The notes beneath the pieces are model-generated. The model worked only from the letters and a program-made list of their open reading frames with translations, ran no database searches and was not told the DNA's origin. Below are positions 55,861 through 64,000 of a stretch of DNA of 64,000 nt, piece by piece. Within the stretch, counting starts at the first letter, position 1; each line of letters starts with the position of its first letter. The stretch is from Granulicella sp. S190 (GTDB lineage Bacteria; Acidobacteriota; Terriglobia; Terriglobales; Acidobacteriaceae), in contig NZ_LMUD01000009.1 in NCBI RefSeq assembly GCF_009766095.1, forward strand, positions 482,176 through 546,175. The letters are read 5' to 3'. Both the position numbers and the translations under genes were made by a program.

Positions 55861-58422
55861 ATGGAAGATATGAATAGACGACGATTCGGAAAGCTAGTTG
55901 CCGCTTTGGGCCTGTCGTGCCTTCCACTTAATGTTCCGCAACTGTTTGCGCAGGGCGCAAAGGCTCAAAGAGTCGGTGTGACTCTGCTTGACCATGTTAC
56001 GGGGGCCGCAGCGTTGTCGAACGGAGTGGAACTCAAGGCTGGTAAAGCGAGTATGCAGATCACTGCATTGCGCGAAGATGTCCTTCGAATCCGAATTTCA
56101 AAGACAGAGAAGTTGCCTGAAGATGCCTCGTGGGCCGTGTTGCCCAGCGCTAGGACTAGCTCTGTCGCGACGACTTATGATGCCCAAGGCGGTACTGTGG
56201 GCTTTCACACTAAACTTCTCAAGGTTTTGATCGATCGATCGACCTTAAGTATGACGATCAGCGATCAAAGCGGCAGATTCTTGCTGCAGGATGCAGCGCC
56301 GATCGAGTTTTACGACGATAGATTCAGGGTCTACAAGCGGATGCCTGGGCAGGAACACTATTTTGGTTTGGGAGACAAGACGGGACCGCTCGACCGTAGA
56401 GGCGGAGCATACGAGATGTGGAACACAGATCAGTATCGCTTCCAGGAGAGCACTGATCCCTTATATAAAGCTATTCCATTTTTTCTCGCTGATAATGCCG
56501 GAAGATCTTACGGAGTATTTCTGGACAACACGTGGAGGACGAGCTTCGATTTCGGTAAGGAAGATTCGAAGGCTTACTCTTTCGGAGCCGATGGTGGACC
56601 AGTGGACTACTACTTTATTTATGGGCCAAAACCAAAACAGGTGGTTGAAGGGTATGCCTGGCTGACTGGTCTCCCGCCGCTTCCTCCACAATGGTCGCTC
56701 GGCTTTCAGCAGTCACGGTACTCCTATATGACCGAAGCGAAGGTGCGTGAGATAGCAGACCGTATGCGTGCCGATAGGATTCCATGCGATGCACTTTATC
56801 TGGATATCGACTACCAGGCTGGCAATGCTCCGTTCACCGTGAATCAGGAGACCTTTCCTAACTTTCCCAATTTTGTGCAGGAATTGAAAGCTAAGCAATT
56901 CAGCTTGGTGATGATTACGGATCTCCATATAGCGGATCGGCCTAATCAGGGGTATGCACCTTATGATACGGGGATCGCCGGCAATCATTTTGTTAAGAAC
57001 CCTGATGGATCAGTGTTCGTCGGCAAGGTATGGCCGGGACCGTCTGTCTTCCCCGACTTCACCAGGAAAGAGTCTCGCGACTGGTGGGGTGGTCTCTACA
57101 AAGAGTTCTCTGAAGACGGAGCTGCTGGGTTCTGGAACGATATGAATGAGCCATCGGTTTTTGAAGTTCCGTCGAAGACCATGCCTCTTGGTCTGCTGCA
57201 CCGTATTGAGGAACCTGGTTTTGTCTCTAGGTTTGCAAGTCATGAAGAGATTCACAATCTCTATGGGATGGAGAATTCGCGTGGAACCTATGAAGGGTTG
57301 CTTCGGCTGAAGCCGCAGCAGCGACCGTTTGTGTTGACTCGTGCGACCTACGCCGGTGGGCAGCGATACGCAGCGACGTGGACCGGGGATAATTCCAGCA
57401 CCTGGAATCATCTTCGCATGAGTACTCCAATGCTTCTGAGTCTTGGCCTCAGTGGATTTTCCATGGCCGGTGATGACATCGGAGGGTATGCCGGTTCCAC
57501 AACGTCCGATCTTTTGACGAAATGGTTGGAGGTTGGAGCATTTAATCCGATCTATCGCGACCACAGCGAGAAGTTTACGGCTGATCAAGAGCCGTGGGTT
57601 GGCACTCCCGAGGCAGAGGCGGTCCGACGCAAGTACATTGAAGACAGATATCGTCTGATGCCATATCTCTACACGCTCGCCGAGGAGAACTCGCGTACGG
57701 GCCTCCCCATGATGCGGCCACTATTTCTTGAGTTTCCGGATGCCACCGCCGACAAACACCCGCTTGATCTCGATGCTCCAAATCAGTTCATGCTGGGGCA
57801 AAGTCTGCTAGTCGCCCCGGCTCCGTATCCTGAGCAGCCTGACAGCTACCTTGTGACACTTCCACCTGTCAGTTGGTACGACTACTGGACTGGGAAAAAA
57901 ATTACGGACGGACCTCACAAAGCGGTGGCGGTCAGCACAGGGGTGCCTCTCGGTATTGGAGAGCTTCAGTCAGTTAAGATCCTGCCACAATTAGAGGTGT
58001 TGCCTGTGTTTGTGCGTGGAGGTTCGATCCTGCCCTTTGCCCCGCTGGTACAGAGCACGAAAGAGAAGCCAAATGGTCCTCTTACGTTGAAGGTCTATCC
58101 AGGAGATCAATGTGAGGGCTCACTCTATCAGGATGATGGAATCAGCTTCGCGTACAGGGACAAAGATTATCTTCGAGTGAAGTACGATTGTGAATCTGGG
58201 AAAGATAGCCTACGTCTGCATATAGGAACGCGCGAAGGGCATTTTCAGCCGTGGTGGAGTGACATAGAAGTAACAATATTTAATTGGGACGCGACGCCGG
58301 GAAAGATTACTTATAGCGGCGCGCCAATTAGTAAATTCCATTTCGATGTATCTTCTCGCTCGCTCACGATCTCGTTACCTGAGAAGGCTGAAGGTGGTGA
58401 ATTGGAGATTGTTGCGCGGTAA
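55861..58422 (+). CDS. Tat-exported GH31 alpha-glucosidase
   Basis: 853 aa. A twin-arginine signal (NRRRFGKLVAALGLSC) suggests Tat export. The GH31 barrel has the nucleophile Asp427 in WNDMNEPSVF and the acid/base Asp510 in TWTGDNSST. An N-terminal galactose-mutarotase-like beta-sandwich (~40-230) and C-terminal beta domains flank it; LPPLPPQWSLGFQQSRYSY marks the barrel start. Likely acts on alpha-glucosides in the periplasm. An ATG at 55870 with GGAAG upstream is an alternative start. Single gene, near a LacI-type regulator gene 5.4 kb away. Confidence 0.93.
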   Translation: MEDMNRRRFGKLVAALGLSCLPLNVPQLFAQGAKAQRVGVTLLDHVTGAAALSNGVELKAGKASMQITALREDVLRIRISKTEKLPEDASWAVLPSARTSSVATTYDAQGGTVGFHTKLLKVLIDRSTLSMTISDQSGRFLLQDAAPIEFYDDRFRVYKRMPGQEHYFGLGDKTGPLDRRGGAYEMWNTDQYRFQESTDPLYKAIPFFLADNAGRSYGVFLDNTWRTSFDFGKEDSKAYSFGADGGPVDYYFIYGPKPKQVVEGYAWLTGLPPLPPQWSLGFQQSRYSYMTEAKVREIADRMRADRIPCDALYLDIDYQAGNAPFTVNQETFPNFPNFVQELKAKQFSLVMITDLHIADRPNQGYAPYDTGIAGNHFVKNPDGSVFVGKVWPGPSVFPDFTRKESRDWWGGLYKEFSEDGAAGFWNDMNEPSVFEVPSKTMPLGLLHRIEEPGFVSRFASHEEIHNLYGMENSRGTYEGLLRLKPQQRPFVLTRATYAGGQRYAATWTGDNSSTWNHLRMSTPMLLSLGLSGFSMAGDDIGGYAGSTTSDLLTKWLEVGAFNPIYRDHSEKFTADQEPWVGTPEAEAVRRKYIEDRYRLMPYLYTLAEENSRTGLPMMRPLFLEFPDATADKHPLDLDAPNQFMLGQSLLVAPAPYPEQPDSYLVTLPPVSWYDYWTGKKITDGPHKAVAVSTGVPLGIGELQSVKILPQLEVLPVFVRGGSILPFAPLVQSTKEKPNGPLTLKVYPGDQCEGSLYQDDGISFAYRDKDYLRVKYDCESGKDSLRLHIGTREGHFQPWWSDIEVTIFNWDATPGKITYSGAPISKFHFDVSSRSLTISLPEKAEGGELEIVAR

Positions 58423-58515
58423 AGATAAGGTGATGCGGTACGTCTCCTGAGAACAAAGAGATGACTAAGAACTGCTTGCCAAAGATACGGAGGTGAAGAG
58501 GGCTGTTGTTGAATC

Positions 58516-59124
58516 TCAATGAAACCGGTAAGCAGCGCCGATCCCCAGTAGGCTGGGTGTCAGACCGTTTGGCGGAAAGCCGAACCATCGTTGAGATTCG
58601 TACTCCACCCTTACATTTACGGAGCGCAGCAAGCGGTAATCCACTCCTACCCCGACTGCGGCCAGGTTGTACGCCAAATTGGCCGCCGCTCCTCCTTTGG
58701 GATCGTCGAAGACGGGCGGATAGTTGAAGACTCCACGGCCATACATGACCTTGACGTAGGGATCGAGGCGGCCGTAGTGCCGGACATATCTGGGCCCAAT
58801 CTCGTAGGTGCGTTCGTAAATGGCTACGGTCGGCTCTGGGTCATTGACCTGATGGAACTCTCCCTCGATTCCAAAGTGATACTTGAAGTCAAAGGTGGCG
58901 TAGAAGCCTCCGCCTTTGATCTTTTCCGGAGCATAGTCAGAGTCTGCGTAGTTGAACGTGCCGCCTATCTGCAAAACTCCAGCTGCGGTGGCCGTTGGGA
59001 GGGCTTGCGCATTTAAGCGGCATCCGGTGACTCCGATAACGAAGACCAAGAGAGCGAGCTTTAGTCGCCTCAAGCAGTCTCCTGCTACCTTCGGTACTTT
59101 TTTTGAGATCGAGTAATTCGGCAT
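58516..59124 (-). CDS. Outer-membrane beta-barrel protein (OmpA/OprF-like)
   Basis: 202 aa. An N-terminal hydrophobic signal segment (LKLALLVFVIGVTGCRLNAQ, possible lipobox-like VTGC) precedes an eight-stranded barrel pattern: alternating hydrophobic residues, GFYATFDFKYHFGIEGEFHQ, ERTYEIGPRYVRHYGRLDPY and ending in YRFH. The end with aromatic residue then His is slightly unusual; the canonical barrel end is Phe. No peptidoglycan-binding OmpA domain follows. Role unknown. It is directly downstream on the minus strand of the giant repeat-protein gene (29 bp), so the two may be co-transcribed. Confidence 0.75.
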   Translation of the reverse strand: MPNYSISKKVPKVAGDCLRRLKLALLVFVIGVTGCRLNAQALPTATAAGVLQIGGTFNYADSDYAPEKIKGGGFYATFDFKYHFGIEGEFHQVNDPEPTVAIYERTYEIGPRYVRHYGRLDPYVKVMYGRGVFNYPPVFDDPKGGAAANLAYNLAAVGVGVDYRLLRSVNVRVEYESQRWFGFPPNGLTPSLLGIGAAYRFH

Positions 59125-59153
59125 GCTTGTAGTCTCTCTTGAGGCTGCGATTT

Positions 59154-62100
59154 TTACTGTGGGGATTGATCGATGTGGAAGTCTACGGCCACGGAGTGTT
59201 GAATTCCGTTGCTGACCGCGGTAACAGTGATGGGATAAGTGCGGTCAAAGTAGCCGGCGCCGCAGCCGGTAAGAGTCCCGATAGCTCCCAGAGAAGAGAG
59301 GATAAGGAGCGAGTGAATGATGAGGCGGGTCAGCTTACGGCCTGAGCGGCGAGAGTAGCGTAGCCCGAGGAGCGGTAGCAGGAAGAGTCCGAAAGCAATG
59401 TGAGAGAGTCTGCTTGAACGATCCTGCGGTGACTCAAGGGATGCGAGCTTTCGCGTGGCCACCGTCAGGGTAATGTCGGTTGGTCCGCCGAACTTATCGA
59501 TCTCAGAAGGGGAGAAGGTGTAGGTAGCCAGGATTGGACCGGTCGGACTGGCGGAGAGCTGAACGGTTCCTGGGTAGGTTCCTCCAATAGGAGTGATGTG
59601 GAACGTGTACTGTCGCGTGGTGCCATAGGTTCCTTCAACTGTTGCCTGGCTGGTGAGCTTGATGGTGAAATCCAGAGGCAGGATGGTGATCGTGTTGGCA
59701 CCGGAGGCGGCCGATGCGGTGCTTGAGCTGAAGTTGAGATCTCCACTGTAGACGGCGGTAATAGTGTGTGTTCCCACTGGAAGTGAGGTAGTGGAATAAG
59801 TCGCAACACCATTTGTGACGGTCGCTGAATTGAGCAGGGTCCCGTTGTCGAAGAAGTTGACCGTTCCGGTCGGTATTCCACTGGTAGTCGAGGCGACGTT
59901 GGCGGTGAACGTCACCGGCAGATCATAAGCGATGGTGGTGGTGCTGAGAGTCAATGTTGTAAGAGCGGGTGCCTGCGTTATGGACAAAGTTCCGTTCTGC
60001 ACGACCTGGGTGTAGTCCGAAAGATTTGCTCCACTTACAGAAGGGACAATCGGATACTGACCTACCTGGGAGAGCGTAACGGCAGAGTTAGAGAAGCTTT
60101 CGACAAAGGTGTCTCCGTCTTGTGCTCCGGTGACAGCTCCGGTGAAGGGGGGATTGACCGTGCCGTAAAGACGGGTGAAGTTGTTCGCCGAGACGGTGAG
60201 CGCAGCTTGAGTAACGAAGATTGAAACGGTTTTCGTTATACCGGTGAAGTCGGTGGTATCAGTCGGGATGAAGGTGACGGACAGATCCTGATGGCCGACG
60301 CTCAGGTAAGTTCCAGCAGCAGGGCTATATGCGAAGCTGCCGGGGATGGAAGTTCCATCGGTTTGGTTGGCGGTCGCATCTAGTTGGCTGCTCCCCAATG
60401 GGGTTCCGTATACCATGTTTGCCGGCGTCGGCCAGTTGAGCACAGGAGTCGCTTGTGCAACTGTCAGAGGCACTGATTTCGTAACGCTTGTATAGTCGGT
60501 CGCGTCGGTCGGAGTAAAGGTGACGGTCAGGGTATCGGTTCCTGCCGTGGGTACCGTACCCGCGGACGGAGTGTAGGCCAGGCTTCCGGGGATAGTGATC
60601 CCTGCGATGGTGGCGGTGGCGTCAAGCTGTGTGTTCGACAGAGGAGTTCCGTAGACGATCATGGTTGGAGCTGCCCATGAGATCTGGGGATTTGCCTGGG
60701 TGATAGTGAGGGTGCCGTTATTGTAGGTAGTCGTGTAGTCCGAGAGATTGGTGCCAGTTGCGATAGGGACAATGGCGTAGTTGCCTACTGGTGAGGATGT
60801 GGTTGCCGTGGTGCTCTCGGAGAGGGTGAAGGTGTCCCCATTCACCGCGCCATTGATGGTGGCGGAGAAGGTCGGGTTCACGGTGTTAAAGGAGCGAGCC
60901 GCATTGCTGGCTGTGACGGTAAGGGTCGCCTGACCGACGGTGAGCGTTCCGTTCATATAGACGACGTTGTAATCGGCGATGTTGGTTCCAGTGGCTGTGG
61001 GAACGATCGGATAGGTGCCAACAGCAGATGCCTGGGTTGCAGTGGTTGTTTCGCTGAAGCTGAAGCTGTCACCGTTTTGTGCGCCGGCTGCGGATGCGGA
61101 GAACGTGGGGTTTGGAGCGCCGTAAGTGCGGTTCGCATCGGCAGCGGTGACAGTGAGGGTGGCCTGGACGATGGTGAGAGTTCCGTTGTCATAGACGACG
61201 TTGTAGTCGCTGAGGTTGGTTCCGCTCGCTAGAGGGACGATCGCGTAGTTTCCTATAGGAGAGGTGACAGTGGCTGAGGTGCTTTCGGTGAAGGTGAAGG
61301 TATCGCCGTTGACTGCGCCGCTGGCATTAGCCGAGAAGGTTGGGTTCGCGGCGCCATATGTTCTGCTGGCGTTTGCGGCAGTGACCGTGAGAGTCACTTG
61401 ATTGACGGTAAGAGTTCCGTTGTTATAGACGACGTTGTAATCGTTGATGTTGGTGCCTGTTGCAGTGGGAACGATAGCGTAAGACCCGACAGGAGAGGTC
61501 ACGGTGGCCGAAGTGCTCGCGGTGAAGGTGAAGGAATCGCCGTTGGCAGCGCCGCTGGCGGATGCGGTGAAGATTGGATTCGCTGCACCGTAAGCGCGGC
61601 TGGCGTCTGCCGCGGTGACGGTCAGGGTTCCCTTGCCGATGGTGAGAGTTCCGTTGACGTAGGTCACGTTGTAGTCGGCGAGGTTGGTTCCTGTGGCTGT
61701 TGGGATGATGGCGTAGGTGCCAGGGGCTGACGCCTGGCTTGCTGGTGTGCTTTCAGTAAAGGTGAAGGAGTCGCCGTTTTGTGCGCCGGTTGCGGATGCG
61801 GAGAAGGTTGGATTTGGCGTTCCGTAAGTGCGGTTGGCGTCCGCTGCGGTGACGGTCAGGGTCGCTTTGCCGATTGTGAGAGTTCCATTGACGTAGGTCA
61901 CGTTGTAGTCGGCGAGGTTGGTTCCTGTGGCTGTTGGGATGATGGCGTAGGTGCCAGGGGCTGACGCCTGGGTTGCTGGAGTGCTTTCAGTGAAGGTGAA
62001 GGAGTCGCCGTTCTGCGCTCCGGTGGCGGAAGCAGAGAAGGTTGGATTTGGCGTTCCGTAACTACGGTTGGCGTCAGCCGCGGTGACGGTCAGGGTTGCT

Positions 62101-64000
62101 TTGCTGATGGTGAGAGTTCCGTTGACGTATACGACGTTGTAGTTGCCGATATTGGCGCCGGTTGCAGTCGGGACGATTGAGTAGGTGCCTGCAGGAGAAG
62201 TCTGCGTGGCAGTCGTGCTTTCGGTGAAGGTGAACGAGTCACTGTTCTGTGCTCCGGTGGCGGATGCGGAGAAGGCCGGGTTAGGGGTTCCGTAAGCGCG
62301 GGTGGCATTGGCTGCGGTAACCGTCAGTGTCGCCTGGCCGATCGAGAGAGTTCCATTGACGTAGACGACGGTGTAGTTCGCGAGATTTGCTCCGGATGCA
62401 GAGGGAACAATGGCGTAGTTTCCGATTGGCGAGGATGTGGTAGCGGTGGTGCTCTCGGTGAAGGTGAAGGTGTCGCTATTCTGCTCACCGGTTGCGGATG
62501 CGGAGAAGGTCGGGTTTGCAGCGCCGTAGGCCCTGCTCGCATCCGCCGCGGTGACGGTAAGAGTGGCTTTGCCAATGGTGAGAGTTCCGTTGACGTATAC
62601 GACGTTGTAGTCGTTGATATTGGCGCCAGAAGCGACAGGCACGATCGGATAGGTGCCGGGTGCGGAACTGGCAGTAGCTGTGGTGCTCTCGGTGAAGGTG
62701 AAGGTGTCGCTATTCTGCGCGCCGGTTGCAGAGGCAGAGAAGGTTGGGTTGGCTACACCATAGGCTCGGCTGGCGTCCGCCGCGGTGACGGTCAACGTTG
62801 CCTTGCCGATGGTGAGAGTGCCATTGTTGTAGACGACGGTGTAGTCGTTGATGTTGGCACCCGAGGCGACAGGCACAATCGGATAGGTGCCGGGTGCTGA
62901 ATTTACGGTTGCTGAGGTGCTTTCAGTGAAGGTGAAAGAATCCCCGTTCTGCGCACCGGTTGCGGATGCGGAGAAGGCCGGGTTGGCTACTCCATAGGTG
63001 CGGTTGGCGTCGGCTGCGGTAACGGTCAGAGTTGCTTTACCGACGGTGAGGGTGCCGTTGACGTATACGACGGTATAGTTGCCGATGTTCGCGCCTGTGG
63101 CGGTGGGAACGATCGAGTACGTACCGGCAGGCGAAGCTGAGGTGGCAGAGGTTGTCTCAGTGAAGGTGAAGGAGTCGCTATTCTGCGCGCCGGTTGCTGA
63201 GGCAGAGAAGGTTGGGTTTGGAGCGCCGTACGCCCTGTTGGCGTCAGCCGCTGTGACGGTCAGCGTGGCCTTGCCAACGGTGAGGGTGCCGTTGTTGTAG
63301 ACCACGGTGTAGTTCGAGAGGTTCGCTCCAGATGCGACCGGAATGATCGGATAAGTACCGATTGGTGATGACGTGAGGGCAGGAGTGCTTTCAGTGAAGG
63401 TGAAGGAGTCTCCGTTTTGTGCGCCGGTTGCGGAGGCCGAGAAAGTCGGGTTCGGGGCACCGAAGGCACGGCTGGCGTCCGCGGCTGTGACCGTGAGGGT
63501 GGCCTGGGTGACGGTCAGTGTCCCGTCTACATAGACGACGTTGTAGTCATTGATGTTTGCGCCTGTGGCGGTCGGAACGATCGAGTACGTACCGGCAGGC
63601 GAAGCTGAGGTGGCAGAGGTTGTCTCAGTGAAGGTGAAGGAGTCGCCGTTTTGCGCACCGGTTGCGGATGCGGAGAAAATTGGGTTCGGGGCTCCGTACG
63701 CCCTGCTTGTGTTAGCAGCCGTGACTGTGAGCGTTACTTTGCCTATGGTAAGAGTGCCATTGGTGGTTACAACGGTGTAGTTCGAAAGGGCGCTCCCGAC
63801 TGCAGAGGGAACGATAGGGTAAGTGCCTGTAGGAGAGTTTGTCGCAGCGGTGGTTGAGAAGCTCTCCGTGAAGGTGTCGCTGTTGACGGCTCCGGTAATG
63901 GTTCCGGTGAAGGTTGGATCAGCCTGGCCGTAGGCGCGGGTGGCGTTGTTGGCGGTGACGGCGAGGACGGCGGGGGTGACGGTGATCTGGGCGGTGGCGG
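59154..64000 (-). CDS. Giant MBG-repeat surface protein, N-terminal part beyond window
   Basis: The minus frame is open from 64000 to the TGA/TAA stop at 59154, over 1,610 codons, with no start in the window. It is built of about 15 MBG-type units of 78 residues (234 bp): TLTVTAADANRAYGAPNPTF, SDSFTF and NYTVVYVNGTLTVGKAT. Then two YGTPLSxxQLDATA units, one Ig-like domain (STTIAYDLPVTFTANVAST) and a C-terminal segment with two hydrophobic helices (IAFGLFLLPLLGL; LIIHSLLILSSLGAIGTLTG). Such proteins are exported cell-surface or adhesin-like proteins in Acidobacteria. Ends in DFHIDQSPQ. Confidence 0.9.
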   Translation of the reverse strand, partial: ATAQITVTPAVLAVTANNATRAYGQADPTFTGTITGAVNSDTFTESFSTTAATNSPTGTYPIVPSAVGSALSNYTVVTTNGTLTIGKVTLTVTAANTSRAYGAPNPIFSASATGAQNGDSFTFTETTSATSASPAGTYSIVPTATGANINDYNVVYVDGTLTVTQATLTVTAADASRAFGAPNPTFSASATGAQNGDSFTFTESTPALTSSPIGTYPIIPVASGANLSNYTVVYNNGTLTVGKATLTVTAADANRAYGAPNPTFSASATGAQNSDSFTFTETTSATSASPAGTYSIVPTATGANIGNYTVVYVNGTLTVGKATLTVTAADANRTYGVANPAFSASATGAQNGDSFTFTESTSATVNSAPGTYPIVPVASGANINDYTVVYNNGTLTIGKATLTVTAADASRAYGVANPTFSASATGAQNSDTFTFTESTTATASSAPGTYPIVPVASGANINDYNVVYVNGTLTIGKATLTVTAADASRAYGAANPTFSASATGEQNSDTFTFTESTTATTSSPIGNYAIVPSASGANLANYTVVYVNGTLSIGQATLTVTAANATRAYGTPNPAFSASATGAQNSDSFTFTESTTATQTSPAGTYSIVPTATGANIGNYNVVYVNGTLTISKATLTVTAADANRSYGTPNPTFSASATGAQNGDSFTFTESTPATQASAPGTYAIIPTATGTNLADYNVTYVNGTLTIGKATLTVTAADANRTYGTPNPTFSASATGAQNGDSFTFTESTPASQASAPGTYAIIPTATGTNLADYNVTYVNGTLTIGKGTLTVTAADASRAYGAANPIFTASASGAANGDSFTFTASTSATVTSPVGSYAIVPTATGTNINDYNVVYNNGTLTVNQVTLTVTAANASRTYGAANPTFSANASGAVNGDTFTFTESTSATVTSPIGNYAIVPLASGTNLSDYNVVYDNGTLTIVQATLTVTAADANRTYGAPNPTFSASAAGAQNGDSFSFSETTTATQASAVGTYPIVPTATGTNIADYNVVYMNGTLTVGQATLTVTASNAARSFNTVNPTFSATINGAVNGDTFTLSESTTATTSSPVGNYAIVPIATGTNLSDYTTTYNNGTLTITQANPQISWAAPTMIVYGTPLSNTQLDATATIAGITIPGSLAYTPSAGTVPTAGTDTLTVTFTPTDATDYTSVTKSVPLTVAQATPVLNWPTPANMVYGTPLGSSQLDATANQTDGTSIPGSFAYSPAAGTYLSVGHQDLSVTFIPTDTTDFTGITKTVSIFVTQAALTVSANNFTRLYGTVNPPFTGAVTGAQDGDTFVESFSNSAVTLSQVGQYPIVPSVSGANLSDYTQVVQNGTLSITQAPALTTLTLSTTTIAYDLPVTFTANVASTTSGIPTGTVNFFDNGTLLNSATVTNGVATYSTTSLPVGTHTITAVYSGDLNFSSSTASAASGANTITILPLDFTIKLTSQATVEGTYGTTRQYTFHITPIGGTYPGTVQLSASPTGPILATYTFSPSEIDKFGGPTDITLTVATRKLASLESPQDRSSRLSHIAFGLFLLPLLGLRYSRRSGRKLTRLIIHSLLILSSLGAIGTLTGCGAGYFDRTYPITVTAVSNGIQHSVAVDFHIDQSPQ
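60700..63990 (-). repeat. Tandem 234-bp coding repeats (MBG domains)
   Basis: About 14 adjacent 234-bp units differing by 10-25%. Some blocks are nearly identical: an 84-nt stretch at 61654-61737 recurs exactly 234 bp later at 61888-61971, and one at about 63093 recurs 468 bp later at 63561. This suggests unequal crossing-over or gene conversion between units. Confidence 0.9.

Overview
The window looks like chromosome from an acidobacterium of the Terriglobia type (Granulicella/Edaphobacter/Terriglobus-like). This is inferred from the gene set: a long secreted MBG-repeat protein, Ku with a PE-Lig-Pol type LigD, a LysW-like acidic zinc-ribbon protein, several periplasmic M28/M14/DUF885 hydrolases and secreted glycoside hydrolases. 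No rRNA, tRNA, CRISPR array, prophage or intact insertion sequence was seen. Coding density is high and the strand switches often.

Layout. 1-3.2 kb: a rhomboid-family gene cut by the window edge, a secreted M28 peptidase, a LysW-like protein and a small secreted regulatory-domain protein. 3.2-6.8 kb: a ferritin-like protein, the remnant of a P-loop kinase gene running into the galU terminator, galU, and a secreted DUF885 protein. 6.9-9.5 kb: a four-gene operon of MarR regulator, isochorismatase-like protein, small membrane protein and MFS transporter, joined by ATGA overlaps, with palindromes over its promoter. 9.55-9.85 kb: a composite repeat made of 13 perfect CAGTTG hexamers and four copies of a ~32-nt cassette. 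9.9-14.4 kb: a cupin protein and mfd. 14.6-25.3 kb: a GH27 alpha-galactosidase, two tandem sugar-binding lipoproteins without a transporter, an FNT channel, ligA, a Tat-exported glycoamylase-like enzyme and an EF-G paralogue. 25.3-30.2 kb: a CPBP-like membrane protein overlapping the antisense remnant of another CPBP gene, then the NHEJ pair ku-ligD.

30.3-38.3 kb is one co-directional operon: HlyD adaptor, ABC ATPase, a decayed permease, a second ABC ATPase, a TolC-type channel, a sigma54 response regulator and a histidine kinase. It resembles a MacAB-TolC exporter whose full-length permease is missing. 38.5-39.3 kb holds a cNMP-binding/DUF1003 protein. 39.3-45.9 kb is a tight minus-strand operon for a staphyloxanthin-like carotenoid: two CrtI/CrtN-type desaturase/oxidases, an aldehyde dehydrogenase, an acyltransferase and a glycosyltransferase, with no C30 synthase in the window. 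46.3-50.4 kb carries an M14 peptidase and a LacI-type regulator. 50.7-55.3 kb is a kdp operon (leader peptide gene, kdpF, kdpA, kdpB, kdpC) without kdpDE. 55.9-64 kb carries a Tat-exported GH31 alpha-glucosidase, a small outer-membrane barrel and the C-terminal part of a giant MBG-repeat surface protein that runs off the right edge.

Together the genes describe a soil heterotroph that degrades polysaccharides and oligopeptides, repairs DNA by several routes and probably makes a glycosylated, acylated carotenoid. The most notable points are the exporter operon with a lost permease, the synthase-less carotenoid operon, the CAGTTG composite repeat and several gene remnants.
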